A program made the translations under genes and the position numbers. A stretch of DNA of 64,000 nt from Deminuibacter soli (GTDB lineage: Bacteria > Bacteroidota > Bacteroidia > Chitinophagales > Chitinophagaceae), in NCBI RefSeq assembly GCF_003412455.1, contig NZ_QTJU01000014.1:1-64000 (forward strand), in the 5' to 3' direction. The notes beneath the pieces are model-generated. The model was not told the origin of the DNA and did not search any database. It was given only the letters and a program-made list of their open reading frames with translations. Below are positions 53,054 to 62,356 of the stretch, in pieces. Numbering within the stretch: the first letter of the stretch is position 1; each line of letters begins with the position of its first letter.

Positions 53054-53736
53054 GCGTTCTCTAAAAGTTTATATTCAATAATAGCCGTGCCCTTGGGCCC
53101 TGTCTCCATACGTACAATACTGGGATTTTTCCTGATCTCAAAAATATGGCTGCGGTCTTCATCGCTGGCATTGTTCATGTCGGCAATATTATCAATAAAC
53201 ATCGCGGTAGCCACCAGGTCTAACTTGGGATAGTTGAAAAAGCCATCCTTTCCCAGGCTTCGTTCAATAACAAAACCTGCATTAAGACACATATTCACGG
53301 TAACGGGTGCAGCAAGGGCAAACAACGTTTGTACACCCAGCAAACCGGCCTGGGCTATGGCTGCACGCAGCAGGGAAAAGCTCAGTCCTATACCGGCCAC
53401 TTCCCTTGCATTCCATAAACCGCATGCCTCTGCCGTGCGTGACGATTTGTACTTGCTCACCACCTCGTAAATACGCTTGTCAACATTGCCCACCGCATCT
53501 TCAATGGGCAGGTGGGTATCATCGGCTATCTGCACGCGCACGCCGCCAACTGCATTACCATCGGCATCTTCAGCCAATATAACATAGGTATTGGCATGTT
53601 CCATCCAGTAGGCATTATTGGAAGTGATCATGGTAATACCATAAGCCTCTAATACTTTACGATGCCCTAAAATAAACCTGCGGCATGATTCAGGATCGTT
53701 CACCGCAGGAAAAGCCCTGAATTTTACCGAAATCAT
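53032..53736 (-). CDS. GNAT-fold acyltransferase-like protein
   Basis: 234 residues, cytoplasmic. WMEHANTYVILAEDADGNAV then GGVRVQIADDTHLPIEDAVG gives the central beta hairpin, and AGIGLSFSLLRAAIAQAGLL with GVQTLFALAAPVTVNMCLNA the acyl-CoA-binding alpha/beta motif of GNAT-like N-acyltransferases. The combination with an upstream ThiF-nitroreductase protein and two sensors resembles a signal-molecule synthesis cassette; it could be an autoinducer- or acyl-amino-acid synthase-like enzyme. Substrate is unknown. Its stop overlaps the kinase start (22 bp). Confidence 0.68.
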   Translation of the reverse strand: MISVKFRAFPAVNDPESCRRFILGHRKVLEAYGITMITSNNAYWMEHANTYVILAEDADGNAVGGVRVQIADDTHLPIEDAVGNVDKRIYEVVSKYKSSRTAEACGLWNAREVAGIGLSFSLLRAAIAQAGLLGVQTLFALAAPVTVNMCLNAGFVIERSLGKDGFFNYPKLDLVATAMFIDNIADMNNASDEDRSHIFEIRKNPSIVRMETGPKGTAIIEYKLLENACETENK

Positions 53737-53748
53737 TGATTGTCTCTT

Positions 53749-56055
53749 CTATTGTATGTAAATATCATCCAGATTAAGCCTGAGGGATTTCACCAGGGGC
53801 TCGTCACCGTAAAACAGCCTGAACATGAAAACAGGTTCTGACTGGGTATTGACAAGTTTACGAAAATTTGCCTGTAATGCCGCAAACTGGCGTTGAATAT
53901 GATCGGCCATGCCTTTGCCATGGTGGTGGTTTAACCGGGCAAAATGAAACAGCGGGGCCAGCATCGGCTGCATGGAAAGCCCGCTGCGGCTGGCGGTAAG
54001 CCAAATCCGCTCTACGGCCCTGCCCGCGTTAATAAAATCTTCGCCCGTAAATCCCGGCATGGTTACCACACCCACCGCAGCGGCACTGGTTACCCCCTTG
54101 CGCGCCATGGTTTCCATGGCTGAGCCCAGGTTCCATTGATCCAGCAAATCCAATGCCCGGTAATCGCGGGACACCCTTAAACCGATTGCTTCGAGTGCGG
54201 TAAGACTTAATGTACGCATATCCAGGCCATCGCGGGTTGCTTCTGCTTCTTCTACTGTGGTGCGCAGTTCACGGGCAAACAAATCGTAATGCCCCTGCGG
54301 TATAAACAGGCGCAGCTTTTCTGAGGGGCCGATAATATCGGCCATGGCAGCCACCTGTTCTGTGGTATGCAGCACATGCAGCTGTGCGCCCGGCACCTTG
54401 CTTATGGCAGCCTGCATGGCATCAAAAACAGCCGTATCAATTGTTTTGCCCGAACCATTGTTGCGGTTGGTATAACGTGTAGCGATATAATTCACCAGTT
54501 CATCAGCCGGTTGCTGCTCCCTGGTAAAATGCACCAGCGCTACCGGGTTCTGCGGCTGGTGCTGCAGCGGGAATAACTGCACGCCTGCTTTCAGGCCTAT
54601 AGCGCCTGCTTTCAGCGCTATATTTTCAAGCGCAGTGCCCAGCGCCACATACGAGGCCATATTGTCAACATCGGCAAAGGAAGCCGAACGGGATGCTTCA
54701 TGAAACAGCAGCAGGCTGCCTTTGTTGAAATACCATTTCCATGGCTGGTTATTGCCTGCAGAAGGCGCCAGTGCAGCGGCTTCTACCAGTTGCCTTGCTT
54801 CATCACCTGTAACAGGTGTTGCTGTGGCAGGCACGGTTACCTGGGCCGCCAGCTCAGCCATCTGCTGTTGGGTAAGCGGTGTTATGCCCGCATAATCATC
54901 CAGCACAGGAGCAGGTTTTACCGGGTCGCTGATCAGCTCATCCAGGTCAAGAAAATAGCGGCCGCTCTGGCGCAGCTGATCCAGCAGCATTCTGCGGCAT
55001 ATGTCGGCTGTAACACCACCGCCAAAAGTAACCGCACTGGCCAGCTGCGGCCAGGTAGAAATGGTTTTGCCTACTTCCACCGCCGATGCCTTCAGGCGAA
55101 CAGACATGGTTTCGATACCCACAATCGGCAATATAAACGGCAGCTTCTCTTCGTTTGTTTTCAGTTCCTTCACCCTTGAAATATCCAGGTGCTCTACATA
55201 ACCATGCAGTATAGGGCGGTTGGGCTCCAGGTCAAAACGCTCCATATCAATCGTGCCGCGGTCGCTTGCTTCCATCAGCACCGGTATCTGGTGTTTCTTG
55301 GCAGCTATGCGGCAGTTGATTTTGATATCCACGCCGTCACATTCATCAATCAGCACATCCAGCTTGCCATTGCCCAGTAAAAACGTATCCATGTTTTCAG
55401 CAGTAATGCCTTCATGAAAACAGGTTACTTTTAAAAACGGATCTATCTCTGCAATCTCTCTTGCCACCATTACCGTTTTCTTTAAACCCATGTTGTGTAC
55501 ACCGCTGCGCAAACGGTTAAGATTGGTAATTTCAAGCTCATCAAAATCAGCAATACGCAACTCACCAAACGTACGCTCCATGGCCAATGTAAGCGATACA
55601 GACTGACCAACGGAAAGCCCTATCACACCTACTTTTTTCTTTGCCAGCAACTCGCGTTCTGCCAGTGTAATTTTATAGCGGTTGCGATCTGTACGCAGTT
55701 CAATAAACTCTGCTTCATCCAGTATATGCACCAGCCTGCTGCTCCATGGATAATACACCCATACACCATAGGCATCGGCATCCGTATCATTTAAAATATG
55801 CTTAATGCCTGCTTCAATTTCAGCTGTTGTTAAGGTGCGTGAAGGTGTGCGTGATTTAACCAGTTCTTTCAGCTGTGAAGCAAGTGTATTGTACACCCTT
55901 ATATGCGTGTTTTGATGCAACAATTGTTGCAGTGCTGCAGCATCTTTTTCATTGTTTAAACGGTAAAAAACAGGGGTGTGTAAATTGTTCTCTTTCAGCG
56001 AGTTTGTTGCACTATTTTTCAAAGTTTCAACAAGGAAAACAGGGGTTAACGGCAT
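53749..56055 (-). CDS. Rv1355c-type fusion: ThiF/E1-like plus nitroreductase
   Basis: 768 residues. The N-terminal third (residues 100-400) is an E1/ThiF/MoeB-like domain: KVGVIGLSVGQSVSLTLAME (nucleotide-binding loop, GxSxGxS rather than the usual GxGGxG), DFDELEITNLNRLRSGVHNM and IDECDGVDIKINCRIAAKKH. No CxxC zinc ribbon is seen. The C-terminal part is a nitroreductase-like FMN domain: LVEAAALAPSAGNNQPWKWY and FHEASRSASFADVDNMASYV. Rv1355c-type proteins share this fusion; reaction unknown, plausibly adenylation coupled to oxidation. First gene of a four-gene operon. Confidence 0.85.
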   Translation of the reverse strand: MPLTPVFLVETLKNSATNSLKENNLHTPVFYRLNNEKDAAALQQLLHQNTHIRVYNTLASQLKELVKSRTPSRTLTTAEIEAGIKHILNDTDADAYGVWVYYPWSSRLVHILDEAEFIELRTDRNRYKITLAERELLAKKKVGVIGLSVGQSVSLTLAMERTFGELRIADFDELEITNLNRLRSGVHNMGLKKTVMVAREIAEIDPFLKVTCFHEGITAENMDTFLLGNGKLDVLIDECDGVDIKINCRIAAKKHQIPVLMEASDRGTIDMERFDLEPNRPILHGYVEHLDISRVKELKTNEEKLPFILPIVGIETMSVRLKASAVEVGKTISTWPQLASAVTFGGGVTADICRRMLLDQLRQSGRYFLDLDELISDPVKPAPVLDDYAGITPLTQQQMAELAAQVTVPATATPVTGDEARQLVEAAALAPSAGNNQPWKWYFNKGSLLLFHEASRSASFADVDNMASYVALGTALENIALKAGAIGLKAGVQLFPLQHQPQNPVALVHFTREQQPADELVNYIATRYTNRNNGSGKTIDTAVFDAMQAAISKVPGAQLHVLHTTEQVAAMADIIGPSEKLRLFIPQGHYDLFARELRTTVEEAEATRDGLDMRTLSLTALEAIGLRVSRDYRALDLLDQWNLGSAMETMARKGVTSAAAVGVVTMPGFTGEDFINAGRAVERIWLTASRSGLSMQPMLAPLFHFARLNHHHGKGMADHIQRQFAALQANFRKLVNTQSEPVFMFRLFYGDEPLVKSLRLNLDDIYIQ

Positions 56056-56206
56056 ATTAAAAAGTTATGGTGTAGCAATATTGACAACAAAAAGCAGAAT
56101 AGACAAATTTTTAGCTATAATTAATTGCTGGTGTAGCAGCTTTTTAAGAGATTTGTTTAGCAATTACCCCCATTAAAAAAGCAGGTTATTTGCATCGTGT
56201 GACAGC

Positions 56207-56665
56207 ATGAAAGAGATTACAGTACTTTATGTAGACGACGAACCCAACAATCTGCTGGCGTTTAAAGCTGCTTTCAGAAGAACATTTACCGTTTTCACAG
56301 CAGAATCAGCAGAAGAAGCAATGGGCATACTGGCAAAAGAAAACATTCATATTTTGCTCAGTGATCAGCGGATGCCCCGGATGACCGGCATCGAATTTTT
56401 CGAAGCCATACTCAACCAGTACCCCGACCCCATCCGCATCTTAATTACCGGTTATACCGATATCAATGCAGTGATCGACGCCATCAACCGCGGCCAGGTG
56501 TATAAGTACCTGACCAAGCCCTGGCAGGAAGATGATATCCGCATTTACATCGAAAAAGCCTACGAAGTTTTCCGCCTCCGCAAAGAAAACATCGAACTTA
56601 CCGACCAGCTGATAGATGCCAACAGAAAGCTGGAGTTCCTGGCCAGGCAGAATTTATTGTCATAA
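56207..56665 (+). CDS. Single-domain response regulator
   Basis: 152 residues. Receiver: TVLYVDDEPNNLLAFKAAFR, Asp in ILLSDQRMPRMTGIEFFEAI, LITGYTDINAVIDAINRGQV and Lys in YKYLTKPWQEDDIRIYIEKA. A short coiled coil LRKENIELTDQLIDANRKLE ends the protein; no output domain. Strikingly similar in sequence to the receiver of the hybrid at 49763. Divergent from the four-gene operon, with 151 bp between, so it may be coregulated and pair with those kinases. Confidence 0.9.
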   Translation: MKEITVLYVDDEPNNLLAFKAAFRRTFTVFTAESAEEAMGILAKENIHILLSDQRMPRMTGIEFFEAILNQYPDPIRILITGYTDINAVIDAINRGQVYKYLTKPWQEDDIRIYIEKAYEVFRLRKENIELTDQLIDANRKLEFLARQNLLS

Positions 56666-57042
56666 CATCACTGCCCCCATTGCAGGTGTGTAGTTTTACC
56701 GCACGCGCTGCATTTCCTATTCAAAACCTACTGTTTTTTACCAGCCAATATAGAGGCGGCACACATGTATACATCGTCGCCGTTATGCCCGCGTGCACAT
56801 GCCTTTTTTGAAATACCGTCACCACTGCCTCATACACAGGTTATCCATCATTCCTGCTGCTCATTGTCAAATTCTATCGCCTCATAGAAGAAATCTATTA
56901 AGGCAGATTTTCCACTTCTCTTTCTATAACAGTTTAATAATCAATCAATTAATCCTTTACACAGTTTTGTCACCCGCTGCCTCACTGTCAGGTTTTTCCC
57001 GCTATTCCGTCACAAATCACATAGGTGGAAAAGTCAAAACAG
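56666..57042. other. Intergenic region upstream of trxA
   Basis: About 380 bp without a supported gene. The plus-strand 90-codon frame at 56793 has no similarity or good composition and looks like chance. Base composition is mixed; no repeat modules of the families seen elsewhere here. Confidence 0.55.
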
Positions 57043-57070
57043 TTGCATTTGAGAATTGGAGCTAAATTTG
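57043..57070 (+). promoter_or_regulatory. Probable trxA promoter
   Basis: A TTG at 57043-57045 and the exact -7 match TAAATTTG at 57063-57070, separated by 17 bases, fit the Bacteroidota TTTG/TAnnTTTG promoter type. The start codon is 47 bases after the -7 box. Confidence 0.6.
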
Positions 57071-57116
57071 ACCTTCTATCACAGTAACAATTATTAAACA
57101 ATTTAAATTCTCTGAT

Positions 57117-57434
57117 ATGGCTTTAGAACTGACCGATGCGAACTTCCAGACCAGCGTACTGGATAGCGACAAATTAACAGTAGTAGATTTCTGGGCAGAA
57201 TGGTGCGGACCTTGTCGCGCTATCGGACCCGTTATTGAAGAACTGTCTAAAGAATACGATGGCAAAATCAACGTTGGCAAAGTAAACGTTGACCATAACC
57301 CCAACCTCAGCGTTGAGTATGGCATCACTTCTATCCCTGCCATCCTGTTTATCAAAGGTGGCAATGTAGTAGACAAACAAATCGGTGCTGTGCCTAAATC
57401 AGTACTCGATAAAAAAATACAGGCTAACCTCTGA
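57117..57434 (+). CDS. trxA: Thioredoxin
   Basis: 105 residues, cytoplasmic disulfide reductase. Catalytic WAEWCGPCRAIGPVIEELSK at about residues 26-45 with the CGPC redox motif, and cis-Pro in GITSIPAILFIKGGN. Standard thioredoxin length and fold. Preceded by a good promoter and followed by a strong terminator, so it is a monocistronic unit. Confidence 0.97.
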   Translation: MALELTDANFQTSVLDSDKLTVVDFWAEWCGPCRAIGPVIEELSKEYDGKINVGKVNVDHNPNLSVEYGITSIPAILFIKGGNVVDKQIGAVPKSVLDKKIQANL

Positions 57435-57470
57435 TAAGGTGGCCGAACTCATTATGATGGGTTGTAAATC

Positions 57471-57495
57471 AAAAGGTCCCTTCGGGGACCTTTTT
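57471..57495 (+). terminator. Rho-independent terminator of trxA
   Basis: AAAAGGTCCC and GGGACCTTTT form a 10-bp stem with a TTCG loop and a T-rich tail. It can also end the convergent minus-strand DUF1501 transcript. Confidence 0.93.
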
Positions 57496-57540
57496 ACTTT
57501 GTACGATTTGCTCTCTTGAATTTTCCCTGCAAAACCACAC

Positions 57541-58824
57541 TTACACAATCGGCAGCAAGGGATGCACACCACCTAACACACGCTGCACATCGGCCGCATC
57601 AAGATAAAACCACTGCTGTAATACGGTGGCATATACCGACCTGAAATCGTGCTGCATGTCAATATTGTCGTTCACCGAAGCAGTAGCCGGCAATACAGGA
57701 CTGTGCCCTGCAACACCTGCTTTTACCTGGTTGCCAAAATAAAACATGGGGGCAGCTGCACCATGATCCGTACCGCCGCTGGCATTGGATTTTATACGAC
57801 GGCCAAATTCAGAAAACGTCATCCCCATTACACGATCGCCCACTTTTAAATAATCCAGGTCGTCCATAAAAGCAGTAATGGCTTCGGAGAGTTTTGTAAG
57901 CAGCTGCGCATGCGAACCTGTTGTAGTATCCATGGTATCGGTTTGTTTTGCGTGCGTATCAAACGAACCCATATTCACCATGTATATTTTTGTTTTGAGG
58001 CCGCCGCCGATCATTCTTGCCACAATCTTCAGCTGGTCTGCCAGGCTGTTTTTGCCTGCTGCAGGATATTTGTCGCCCTGCTTCGTCACCTTCATGGCAG
58101 CCTGTTTAATTACCGCGGCATACTCATCGGTTTTAAGCGACATGGTTTCCAGGTAATCCATTTGTTCGCCCCACCTGGAGTTCACATCCACATCTGTTTT
58201 GCCTTCAATAAGGTTGTAAAAGTTTGCCGGGTTGCTGATGGCAAGTCCCATGCTGAATGCAGGCCCCTGTAAAGCAGTGGTAACCACAGAACCTACCTGG
58301 ATGGCCAGCGGATCGGGCATGGCAGCGCTGGGATATTGTTGCGGAAACTGCGGGAACACTGTATCAAGATAACGGCCTGCCCAGCCCGTATTCAGCACCT
58401 TGTCCGAATCACTGGCCGTCATCCAGATATCTGCTGCGCGGAAATGCGAGAAATTGGGTTTGGGATAACCGACAGATTGCACAATACCCAGTTTACCTGC
58501 ATTGTACAACTGCTGTAAACCAGACAGCGCCGGGTGTAAACCTGTTTGCTCGGTACCATTCAAACGCAGCACCTTGTTTTGCGGAATGGCAATATTGGTA
58601 CGTGCTGCCTGGTATGCCGCATACTGATCAAATGGCACCACGGTATTTAACCCATCGTTACCACCATTGAGCTGTATCAGCACCAGCACGCGGTCATCGT
58701 TCATATAACGCGACATGGCGTTCATCAGCGGTGTGCCTGCCATAGCTTTTACCTGCATGCCGTTTACCAGGTAAGGGATCACTACACCGGCAGTTGTATT
58801 TTTAAGAAAGTCTCTTCTTTTCAT
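57541..58824 (-). CDS. DUF1501 protein
   Basis: A secreted protein of about 427 residues. MKRRDFLKNTTAGVVIPYLV is a Tat-like signal (RRDFLK). LIQLNGGNDGLNTVVPFDQY, FSHFRAADIWMTASDSDKVL and MTFSEFGRRIKSNASGGTDH are characteristic DUF1501 (sulfatase-related fold) segments. Function is uncertain; genes are regularly paired with DUF1800, as here (58883). Start 58824 preferred over 58845 because the twin-arginine motif should be near the N-terminus. The TatA gene at 5541 would serve its export. Confidence 0.9.
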   Translation of the reverse strand: MKRRDFLKNTTAGVVIPYLVNGMQVKAMAGTPLMNAMSRYMNDDRVLVLIQLNGGNDGLNTVVPFDQYAAYQAARTNIAIPQNKVLRLNGTEQTGLHPALSGLQQLYNAGKLGIVQSVGYPKPNFSHFRAADIWMTASDSDKVLNTGWAGRYLDTVFPQFPQQYPSAAMPDPLAIQVGSVVTTALQGPAFSMGLAISNPANFYNLIEGKTDVDVNSRWGEQMDYLETMSLKTDEYAAVIKQAAMKVTKQGDKYPAAGKNSLADQLKIVARMIGGGLKTKIYMVNMGSFDTHAKQTDTMDTTTGSHAQLLTKLSEAITAFMDDLDYLKVGDRVMGMTFSEFGRRIKSNASGGTDHGAAAPMFYFGNQVKAGVAGHSPVLPATASVNDNIDMQHDFRSVYATVLQQWFYLDAADVQRVLGGVHPLLPIV

Positions 58825-58882
58825 GATTGCTTGTTTTACTGGCATCTTGTTGCAGCAAGCTGTAATGCCTGCTGCATATGGT

Positions 58883-60538
58883 TTACATTAACTGGTATTG
58901 TGGCAGGTTCATCAGGTACTTGTACAGGTTTTTCAGTTTGCCTGTTACGTTTTTCAGGTTAGCCGCATCCGCCGGTTTTGTGAGCATGGTTTGCCAGGCC
59001 TGTGTCCAGTAATGATCACTGGCCATGCCCTGCAGACCAGACAGCAGGATATTGGTTTTAATATAATCCTTGTCTTTCTGCGGCAGTTCTACCATGTACA
59101 GCAAATGCACCGATTCATTGATCAGCACATCGGGATTACCGGGATCACTTGTTTGTTTGGCAAATGCAACCGGGTCAACTAAAATTTTAGTTTTGTCTTT
59201 TGTATTAAAGCCAAACAGCATCATACGGTCAGAGAACTGGCTTCGCTTAGGCAACGTATCTGAATTCACCCAAAGCTTGTCGTATTGAGGTGCCTGGTAA
59301 TAAGCAGGCCAGCCAGCCACATTGGGAGGATCGCCAAGCGTTTGCTGCAGGTTGGAAGCCTGCTGGTATAACTGCTGCTGCAGGCCATACTGGTTCACGT
59401 AGTCTTGTGGTGGAGGAAAAGCAACTTTAAACTCACGGCACAAGCCTAATGTAAAATCCACCGGGCTTTTGATCATTCCTCCCCTGTTACCGGCATCATA
59501 GAAATGTTTGCTTTCAAACAATTGTTGTAATACGGGTTTGATATCATAATCATTTTTACGAAAAGTTTTCGCCAGCGGCTCAATCACATTTTGCTCAGTG
59601 ATTGTATCAATTACATGATACACGAAAAAACGATATAATTTCCGGCAAATAAAGCGCGATACTTCTTCCTGCGCGAAAATCATATCCAGCATATCATTGA
59701 GTTCAAGTATTCCATCATTGCCCTTGCGCCCCTTGATAACTGTACTATTATAAAAAGCAGAAAACTGTTTATCTGTATCATCATGGCGGTTGCCGATGAA
59801 ATTACTGGTCAATGTTTTGGTGTCTATGGCGTAACCGGTTAACACCCGTGCAGCAGCTTTCACATCGTCTTCTGTATAATGCGAACCCGGTCCCTTACCA
59901 ATGGTAAACAATTCCTGCAGCTCACGGCCATAGTTTTCATCCGGCGCTTTTTTGGTATTTGACTGACCATTGAGGTAACGCAGCATCGCGGTGTCACGTG
60001 TTATGGCAGCCACCAGCACCTTAAAATTGCCAAGCGCATGCGTACGCAGCAACGAATTATAGCGGTAGCCATATAAAGCATTCCCTAAACTGCGCATTTC
60101 AGTTACGAAGTGATTGTGCCAGAACAACACCATTTTTTCGCGTAAACTACGCTCCTGGTTTATCATCAATCCTACCCACCAGGCCCTAAAGCTATTTTCA
60201 CGCCTGCTGTTATTCATACCTGTGTAAGTAAGCTGGTTTACCCAAGTGCTGCCAAGCGGCACATCAGGATCGGTAAATCTCTCGTCATTCAAATAATGCA
60301 GCGGCGGTTCTGGCATGGCCTCATTTGCATTCAGTAACTGGTGCACACTTTTTTGCAGAGACATGCCCGCGAAAAAACGGATATCATCCGGAGACGCCCC
60401 GAACAAAGTGCGTTTCGCGAGGTGCTGCGCCATCGCCGGCGTCCATTTGCCCTTAAAACGTTTGATGCCTGCATTGATAGCCGGCACCGGTTTACTGTTA
60501 TTCCCGGGATCGTGCATGCGCTTTTCAGCTATGACCAT
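58883..60538 (-). CDS. DUF1800 protein
   Basis: 551 residues, mainly helical. LAKRTLFGASPDDIRFFAGM, the DUF1800 hallmark MVLFWHNHFVTE near residue 140, YGRELQELFTIGKGPGSHYT, and the C-terminal LGDPPNVAGWPAYYQAPQYD are typical. Domain of unknown function; partner of DUF1501 in nearly all genomes where it occurs. It starts about 58 bp before the DUF1501 gene with the same orientation, so they form a two-gene operon, with DUF1800 first. No clear signal peptide is visible. Confidence 0.92.
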   Translation of the reverse strand: MVIAEKRMHDPGNNSKPVPAINAGIKRFKGKWTPAMAQHLAKRTLFGASPDDIRFFAGMSLQKSVHQLLNANEAMPEPPLHYLNDERFTDPDVPLGSTWVNQLTYTGMNNSRRENSFRAWWVGLMINQERSLREKMVLFWHNHFVTEMRSLGNALYGYRYNSLLRTHALGNFKVLVAAITRDTAMLRYLNGQSNTKKAPDENYGRELQELFTIGKGPGSHYTEDDVKAAARVLTGYAIDTKTLTSNFIGNRHDDTDKQFSAFYNSTVIKGRKGNDGILELNDMLDMIFAQEEVSRFICRKLYRFFVYHVIDTITEQNVIEPLAKTFRKNDYDIKPVLQQLFESKHFYDAGNRGGMIKSPVDFTLGLCREFKVAFPPPQDYVNQYGLQQQLYQQASNLQQTLGDPPNVAGWPAYYQAPQYDKLWVNSDTLPKRSQFSDRMMLFGFNTKDKTKILVDPVAFAKQTSDPGNPDVLINESVHLLYMVELPQKDKDYIKTNILLSGLQGMASDHYWTQAWQTMLTKPADAANLKNVTGKLKNLYKYLMNLPQYQLM

Positions 60539-60734
60539 AATAGGAGTTGCAGGTTTAATGAATGAAGCAATATAAAATACTCAATACGCTTATTATCAAT
60601 CTGTAAACTTAAATACTTTATCATTCCAAGCCTGTTTTACCCTGCAGTGACTACTGAATATCCTTTCTCCTTATTTTTGCGCGTTTTTAAGTATTTCAAA
60701 CGTAACAGCCGGGTGGAATGTTGTATTTCAACAG

Positions 60735-62339
60735 GTGTATCAATATCTTATGTATATAAAACCCTTTTTTTCGTGTGTTTTGTTTTTTACGGTGTTCCTT
60801 CTCTGTGGCTACCAGCAGGCAAATGCACAAAATGGCGGACGCCCCTTTTCACTCGGCTTTTATACACCCGCAGGTGACAGCGGCAATGTGCATTCTTCTA
60901 TGCGCGATTTCAGCACCCAAACACAGTTTGATTTGCCGGCAACAGATTCTGCCAGGTTCAGCGGTTTTAAAGGATGGGTTTACCGCAAATTGCTGCGCGA
61001 AGACCTGGTGGTGATAAAAGACAAAGATTATAGTTTTAATATCAGCTTTCTGCCCGACTGGCAGGCGGGCCACAGCAGCGTTAACGGCGGCAACTGGCTC
61101 AACACACGCGGCGTATCGCTGAGCGGAAAAGTAGGTAATAACCTGACCTTCCGTTCTGAGTTTTACGAGAACCAGGGCAAGTTTCCGCAATACACGCGCG
61201 ACTTTGCAGAAGCCACAGGGGTAATGCCGGGCGGCCTTGGTGAAGTAAAACCGCATGAGTTGAATCATGCATACGACTTCGCCTACTCTACTGCCCTCAT
61301 CAATTACAAGGCAGGCAAGTATTTCGATTTTCAACTGGGTTATGATAAAAATTTTATCGGCGATGGTTACCGGTCAATGCTGCTATCCGATAACGCATTT
61401 AACTACCCTTTCTTCAAGCTGAAATTTACCGCCGGGCAGGTACAGTATACGGCCATGTGGGCACAGTTTATTGATATGGCTTACCCCATGTCATCTTACG
61501 ACAATGGCTATCGAAAAAAATGGGGCGCCTTCAACTACCTGGACTGGAATGTTACCAAAAAGTTTTCCATTGGCCTGTTTGAATCGGTGATATGGCAGGA
61601 TTCTGATTCAACCGGCAAGCGCGGGTTTGATGTAAGTTATTTAAACCCCATCCTGTTTTTACGCCCGGTAGAATTTGCCAATGGTTCGCCTGATAATGCG
61701 TTGATTGGATTTAACCTTAAATATGCCACCGGCCGTAAATCTGCTTTATACGGACAGTTGTTGCTTGATGAATTCAAGATCAAAGAACTGAAAGCAGGCA
61801 AAGGCTGGTGGGCCAACAAATTCGGCGGCCAGCTGGGTTTCAGGGCGAATGATGCTTTTGGTATAGCCAACCTGAATGTATTAACCGAAACCAATTTTGC
61901 GCGCCCGTTTACTTTTTCAGAACGCAGCACGCTGAACAATTATGGTCATGATAACCTGCCGCTTGCCCACCCGATGGGTGCTAATTTTGTTGAATGGGTA
62001 AACATAGCAGACTATCGCATAAAACGCTGGTTTTTTCGCGGAGAAGTGATGTATGCACGCGAAGGTTTGGACAGTGCGGGGTATAATTTCGGACACGATA
62101 TTTTTAAATCTTATGATACCCGCGCATATGAGTACGGCAACTACCTGCTGCAGGGCCTGGGCACCAATGTAGTATTTGTGCAGGGCAAAGCAGCCTTTTT
62201 GCTGAACCCTGCCAACAACCTGCGTTTAGAGCTCACCGTAGGCCGCCGCAGCGAAACCAACAGCCAGTGGAAGAAACAGGAAACCTTCTTCAGCTTTGGC
62301 TTGCGAAGCTCGTTCAGGCAGCTGGTGCATGATTTTTAA
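60735..62339 (+). CDS. RemB-like gliding motility / Wzi-type outer-membrane protein
   Basis: 534 residues, secreted: signal near MYIKPFFSCVLFFTVFLLCG (starts at 60735 or 60750). Long beta-rich barrel-like body with repeated aromatic strands (FNISFLPDWQAGHSSVNGGN, FDFQLGYDKNFIGDGYRSML, GFDVSYLNPILFLRPVEFAN) resembling RemB/Wzi capsule assembly-type outer-membrane proteins. RemB is needed for gliding in Flavobacterium-type bacteria; this assignment by resemblance is moderate. Convergent with the minus-strand gene at 62357. Confidence 0.78.
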   Translation: MYQYLMYIKPFFSCVLFFTVFLLCGYQQANAQNGGRPFSLGFYTPAGDSGNVHSSMRDFSTQTQFDLPATDSARFSGFKGWVYRKLLREDLVVIKDKDYSFNISFLPDWQAGHSSVNGGNWLNTRGVSLSGKVGNNLTFRSEFYENQGKFPQYTRDFAEATGVMPGGLGEVKPHELNHAYDFAYSTALINYKAGKYFDFQLGYDKNFIGDGYRSMLLSDNAFNYPFFKLKFTAGQVQYTAMWAQFIDMAYPMSSYDNGYRKKWGAFNYLDWNVTKKFSIGLFESVIWQDSDSTGKRGFDVSYLNPILFLRPVEFANGSPDNALIGFNLKYATGRKSALYGQLLLDEFKIKELKAGKGWWANKFGGQLGFRANDAFGIANLNVLTETNFARPFTFSERSTLNNYGHDNLPLAHPMGANFVEWVNIADYRIKRWFFRGEVMYAREGLDSAGYNFGHDIFKSYDTRAYEYGNYLLQGLGTNVVFVQGKAAFLLNPANNLRLELTVGRRSETNSQWKKQETFFSFGLRSSFRQLVHDF

Positions 62340-62356
62340 AGCAGAGCTCGAATCAA

